Position numbers and translations under genes: made by a program. Below the pieces are notes generated by a model. It was not told the DNA's origin. It was given only the letters and a program-made list of their open reading frames with translations, and searched no databases. DNA of 64,000 nt, taken from contig DIZA01000006.1 in the NCBI GenBank assembly GCA_002429245.1, positions 248,001 to 312,000 of the forward strand, given 5' to 3'. This DNA comes from Candidatus Saccharibacteria bacterium UBA6040 (GTDB lineage: Bacteria; Patescibacteriota; Saccharimonadia; Saccharimonadales; Saccharimonadaceae). Shown here in pieces: positions 62,173-64,000 of this stretch; within the stretch, counting starts at the first letter, position 1; each line of letters begins with the position of its first letter.

Positions 62173-63366
62173 ATGAATAAAGATTTTTTCACGCACAACC
62201 GTCAGGCTATCTTTGATGTGGCAGAGGCCGATGTTCTTGTCTTTGCGGGCAATATTTTAGTACAGCGCTCAAACGACGCATCATATGCATTTGAACAAGA
62301 GGCGAACTTTTGGTACCTCACAGGTATTGATACGGCTGGTTGGCGATTAGTTATCCAAAAAGAAAAAACATCTTTGGTTGCGCCTGATGTTGATGAGGTA
62401 CATCGAACGTTTGATGGCTCGCTGTCGAATGATGAAGCAAAGGAGATTAGCGGCGTTGACGAAGTATTGTCGTACCAAGAAGCGACGGAATTACTTGAAG
62501 GCCTGAAGGATTTTGAGCCGAAGGTGGCAAGCCTTGGTGAAGATCCTAGAAAAGAGCACTACGATTTTGCTTTAAATCCAGGCCCTGTTGATCTACTCAA
62601 TGAACTACAGGAATTGTTTGTTGAGGTGCAAGATTGCCGCAAAGCATTAGCAACGCTAAGGGCGATTAAGCAGCCCGAAGAAATTGACCTGATTCGGAGT
62701 GCTATCGTGATCACGACCGAAGCTTTTGAGATGGTACGAAACACGATTCATCATTACTCGTTTGAATATGAACTTGAGGCTGACTTTAGTTCTTACTTTC
62801 GAAAAAAAGGCGCACGTGGACATGCCTATGATCCGATCGTTGCGGCAGGTAAGAATGCGGTGACGCTACATTACAGTAAGAACCAAGACCAGCTTGTTCC
62901 CGGTGCGCTAGTGTTGCTAGATATCGGCGCACGATATAAAGGCTACGCTGCTGACATTACGCGAACCTACGCTCATGGTGAAGTATCTGAACGACATCGA
63001 GCCGTACATCTTGCGGTTGAAGTAGCGCATCATAAAATTATTGATCTGCTGGAACCGGGACTGAATGTAAAGGCGTACTTCGATAAAGTTGATAGGATTA
63101 TGTTGGTTGCATTGAATGAGCTAGGATTATTAAAAGATAAGGGTGACTATCGAAAATACTTCCCGCACTCGGTCAGCCACGGATTGGGCATTGATGTCCA
63201 TGATTCACTCGGCGGTCCCGATGTATTCAAGCCTGGGATGATTCTGACGGTTGAGCCAGGCATCTACATTCCAGAAGAGGGAATCGGTGTGCGTATTGAA
63301 GACGACATTTTAATTACAGAGACAGGGCACGAGAATCTCAGCGAGAGACTCCCCACCGGTCTGTAA
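62173..63366 (+). CDS. pepP: Xaa-Pro aminopeptidase (M24 family)
   Basis: 397 aa. N-terminal domain with FEQEANFWYLTGID, then a pita-bread metallopeptidase domain. Metal ligands: Asp in LLDIGARYKG and AADITRTY, His in HSVSHGLGIDVHD, Glu in TVEPGIYIPEEGIG and GVRIEDD. It removes N-terminal residues ahead of proline. Complete, monocistronic. Confidence 0.93.
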   Translation: MNKDFFTHNRQAIFDVAEADVLVFAGNILVQRSNDASYAFEQEANFWYLTGIDTAGWRLVIQKEKTSLVAPDVDEVHRTFDGSLSNDEAKEISGVDEVLSYQEATELLEGLKDFEPKVASLGEDPRKEHYDFALNPGPVDLLNELQELFVEVQDCRKALATLRAIKQPEEIDLIRSAIVITTEAFEMVRNTIHHYSFEYELEADFSSYFRKKGARGHAYDPIVAAGKNAVTLHYSKNQDQLVPGALVLLDIGARYKGYAADITRTYAHGEVSERHRAVHLAVEVAHHKIIDLLEPGLNVKAYFDKVDRIMLVALNELGLLKDKGDYRKYFPHSVSHGLGIDVHDSLGGPDVFKPGMILTVEPGIYIPEEGIGVRIEDDILITETGHENLSERLPTGL

Positions 63367-63377
63367 GGTATTCGTGA

Positions 63378-63383
63378 TATACT
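63378..63383 (+). promoter_or_regulatory. Extended -10 box of the PF04020/secG unit
   Basis: TGA-TATACT, 12 nt before the ATG at 63396. Confidence 0.5.
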
Positions 63384-63395
63384 AAGCATAACGTT

Positions 63396-63794
63396 ATGAA
63401 GAGGCAGTTTCTTGTATTTATTGTGCGGTGGATGCTGAATTCATTTGGGCTTTGGGTTGCTGTTCGTCTTCTTGGATCAGGCTATCAGAATGTTGAGATT
63501 ACGGCTGGTGTCGGTGGCTTTTTGATTGCTGGACTTATTTTCTCGATCATTAACAGCGTGTTTAAACCATTGGCGGTTGTCTTATCGTTACCGGCAATCC
63601 TATTAACGCTTGGCCTCTTTGTGATTGTCGTGAACGGCATCCTTGTGTATGTATCTATTTTGCTTGCACCAAACATCTCGATGTCATTCTTTAACTCAAT
63701 TCTTACCGGAATCATCTTGAGTCTGATAAACTATATAGTAAGTGCCGCAGTCGAGATCCGAGGCGGTAAATCAGGAGTAAACTATGACAATTGA
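63396..63794 (+). CDS. PF04020 (YvlD-like) four-helix membrane protein
   Basis: 132 aa with four hydrophobic helices (about 5-25, 33-57, 60-90, 93-118). The NSVFKPLAVVLSLPAILLTLGLF signature region is typical of the phage-holin-like/YvlD family. Function unknown. The last 11 nt overlap secG, so they are translated from one mRNA. Confidence 0.85.
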   Translation: MKRQFLVFIVRWMLNSFGLWVAVRLLGSGYQNVEITAGVGGFLIAGLIFSIINSVFKPLAVVLSLPAILLTLGLFVIVVNGILVYVSILLAPNISMSFFNSILTGIILSLINYIVSAAVEIRGGKSGVNYDN

Positions 63795-64000
63795 CCTCAT
63801 TCTACAAATTATCACCGTTGCATCAGCAGTTCTGATGATTGTTTCGGTCCTTCTTCAGCAACGTGGCGCAACGCTCGGTGCTGGATTTGGTAGCTCTGGC
63901 GAACTCTATACAACCCGTCGAGGTCTTGATAAGAACCTCTTCGAAGTCAGCGTTGTTTTCGCCGTGATCTTTATTCTTTCGATCTTGGCCGGCTTGCTGC
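63784..64000 (+). CDS. secG: Protein translocase subunit SecG (partial at window end)
   Basis: ATG at 63784 within the end of the PF04020 gene. 72 visible residues: first helix (IDLILQIITVASAVLMIVSVLLQ), the conserved loop QQRGATLGAGFGSSGELYTTRRGLDK (split here as family hallmark GAxFG with RRG) and the second helix. SecG assists SecYEG preprotein export. The stop codon is beyond the window. Confidence 0.9.
   Translation, partial: MTIDLILQIITVASAVLMIVSVLLQQRGATLGAGFGSSGELYTTRRGLDKNLFEVSVVFAVIFILSILAGLL

Overview
The window reads as chromosome of a Patescibacteria/CPR organism, most probably a Saccharibacteria (TM7) relative. The grounds are lean, mostly single-copy housekeeping genes, several type IV pilin-like and cell-surface fusion proteins, an FtsA-like/baseplate-J-like pair, and TGA read as a normal stop (for example at the end of the YdcF-like gene and of the PF04020 gene). 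This assignment rests on gene content and is not proven. A striking trait is that many genes start about 6-9 nt downstream of an extended -10 box (TGnTATAAT) with no Shine-Dalgarno (SD) sequence, so many mRNAs are probably leaderless.

Layout. 1-5340: partial response regulator, an acyltransferase-like membrane protein, a membrane sensor histidine kinase, a 74-aa membrane protein and an LPXTG surface protein. About 5400-9140: a GC-rich accessory island with SD-led genes. It holds a two-gene module (membrane protein plus secreted Cys/Pro-rich protein) bracketed by diverged inverted repeats, 570 bp of structured non-coding DNA, a sigma70-type promoter inside a palindrome, a 116-aa/43-aa overlapping gene pair and a 145-aa basic protein, with long RNA stems at the transcript ends. 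9163-9237: tRNA-Glu. 9354-15623: surface proteins, namely a tail-fibre-like stalk, a 1234-aa PKD/GDPD protein, and a WxL/DUF916-like three-gene operon on the other strand.

15798-22459: pyk, pgk, tpiA, an acidic membrane protein, and a UvrD/PcrA helicase. 22535-31975: Rpf-like wall hydrolase, rsmA, LamG-pilin, metG, tatD, two unknown genes, a cysteine desulfurase/YdcF/mnmA operon (tRNA thiolation), and a small pilin. 32015-43899: a short alaS, FtsA-like ATPase with a baseplate-J-like membrane protein, ruvX, mltG, a LysM-CHAP hydrolase behind a long leader, obgE, and exonuclease I.

44298-64000: uvrA, a glycogen-branching-type GH13 enzyme, a DedA protein, ribosomal protein bL25, an ABC exporter pair, trhO, a secreted six-hairpin-type protein, uvrC, a pilin carrying three phage tail-collar domains with a partner Fn3 protein, a Xaa-Pro aminopeptidase, a PF04020 membrane protein and the start of secG.

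Taken together, the region couples core metabolism and DNA repair to an unusually rich set of attachment and wall-remodelling proteins, as expected for an epibiont that lives on other bacteria. The least explained segment is the GC-rich island at 5.4-9.1 kb.
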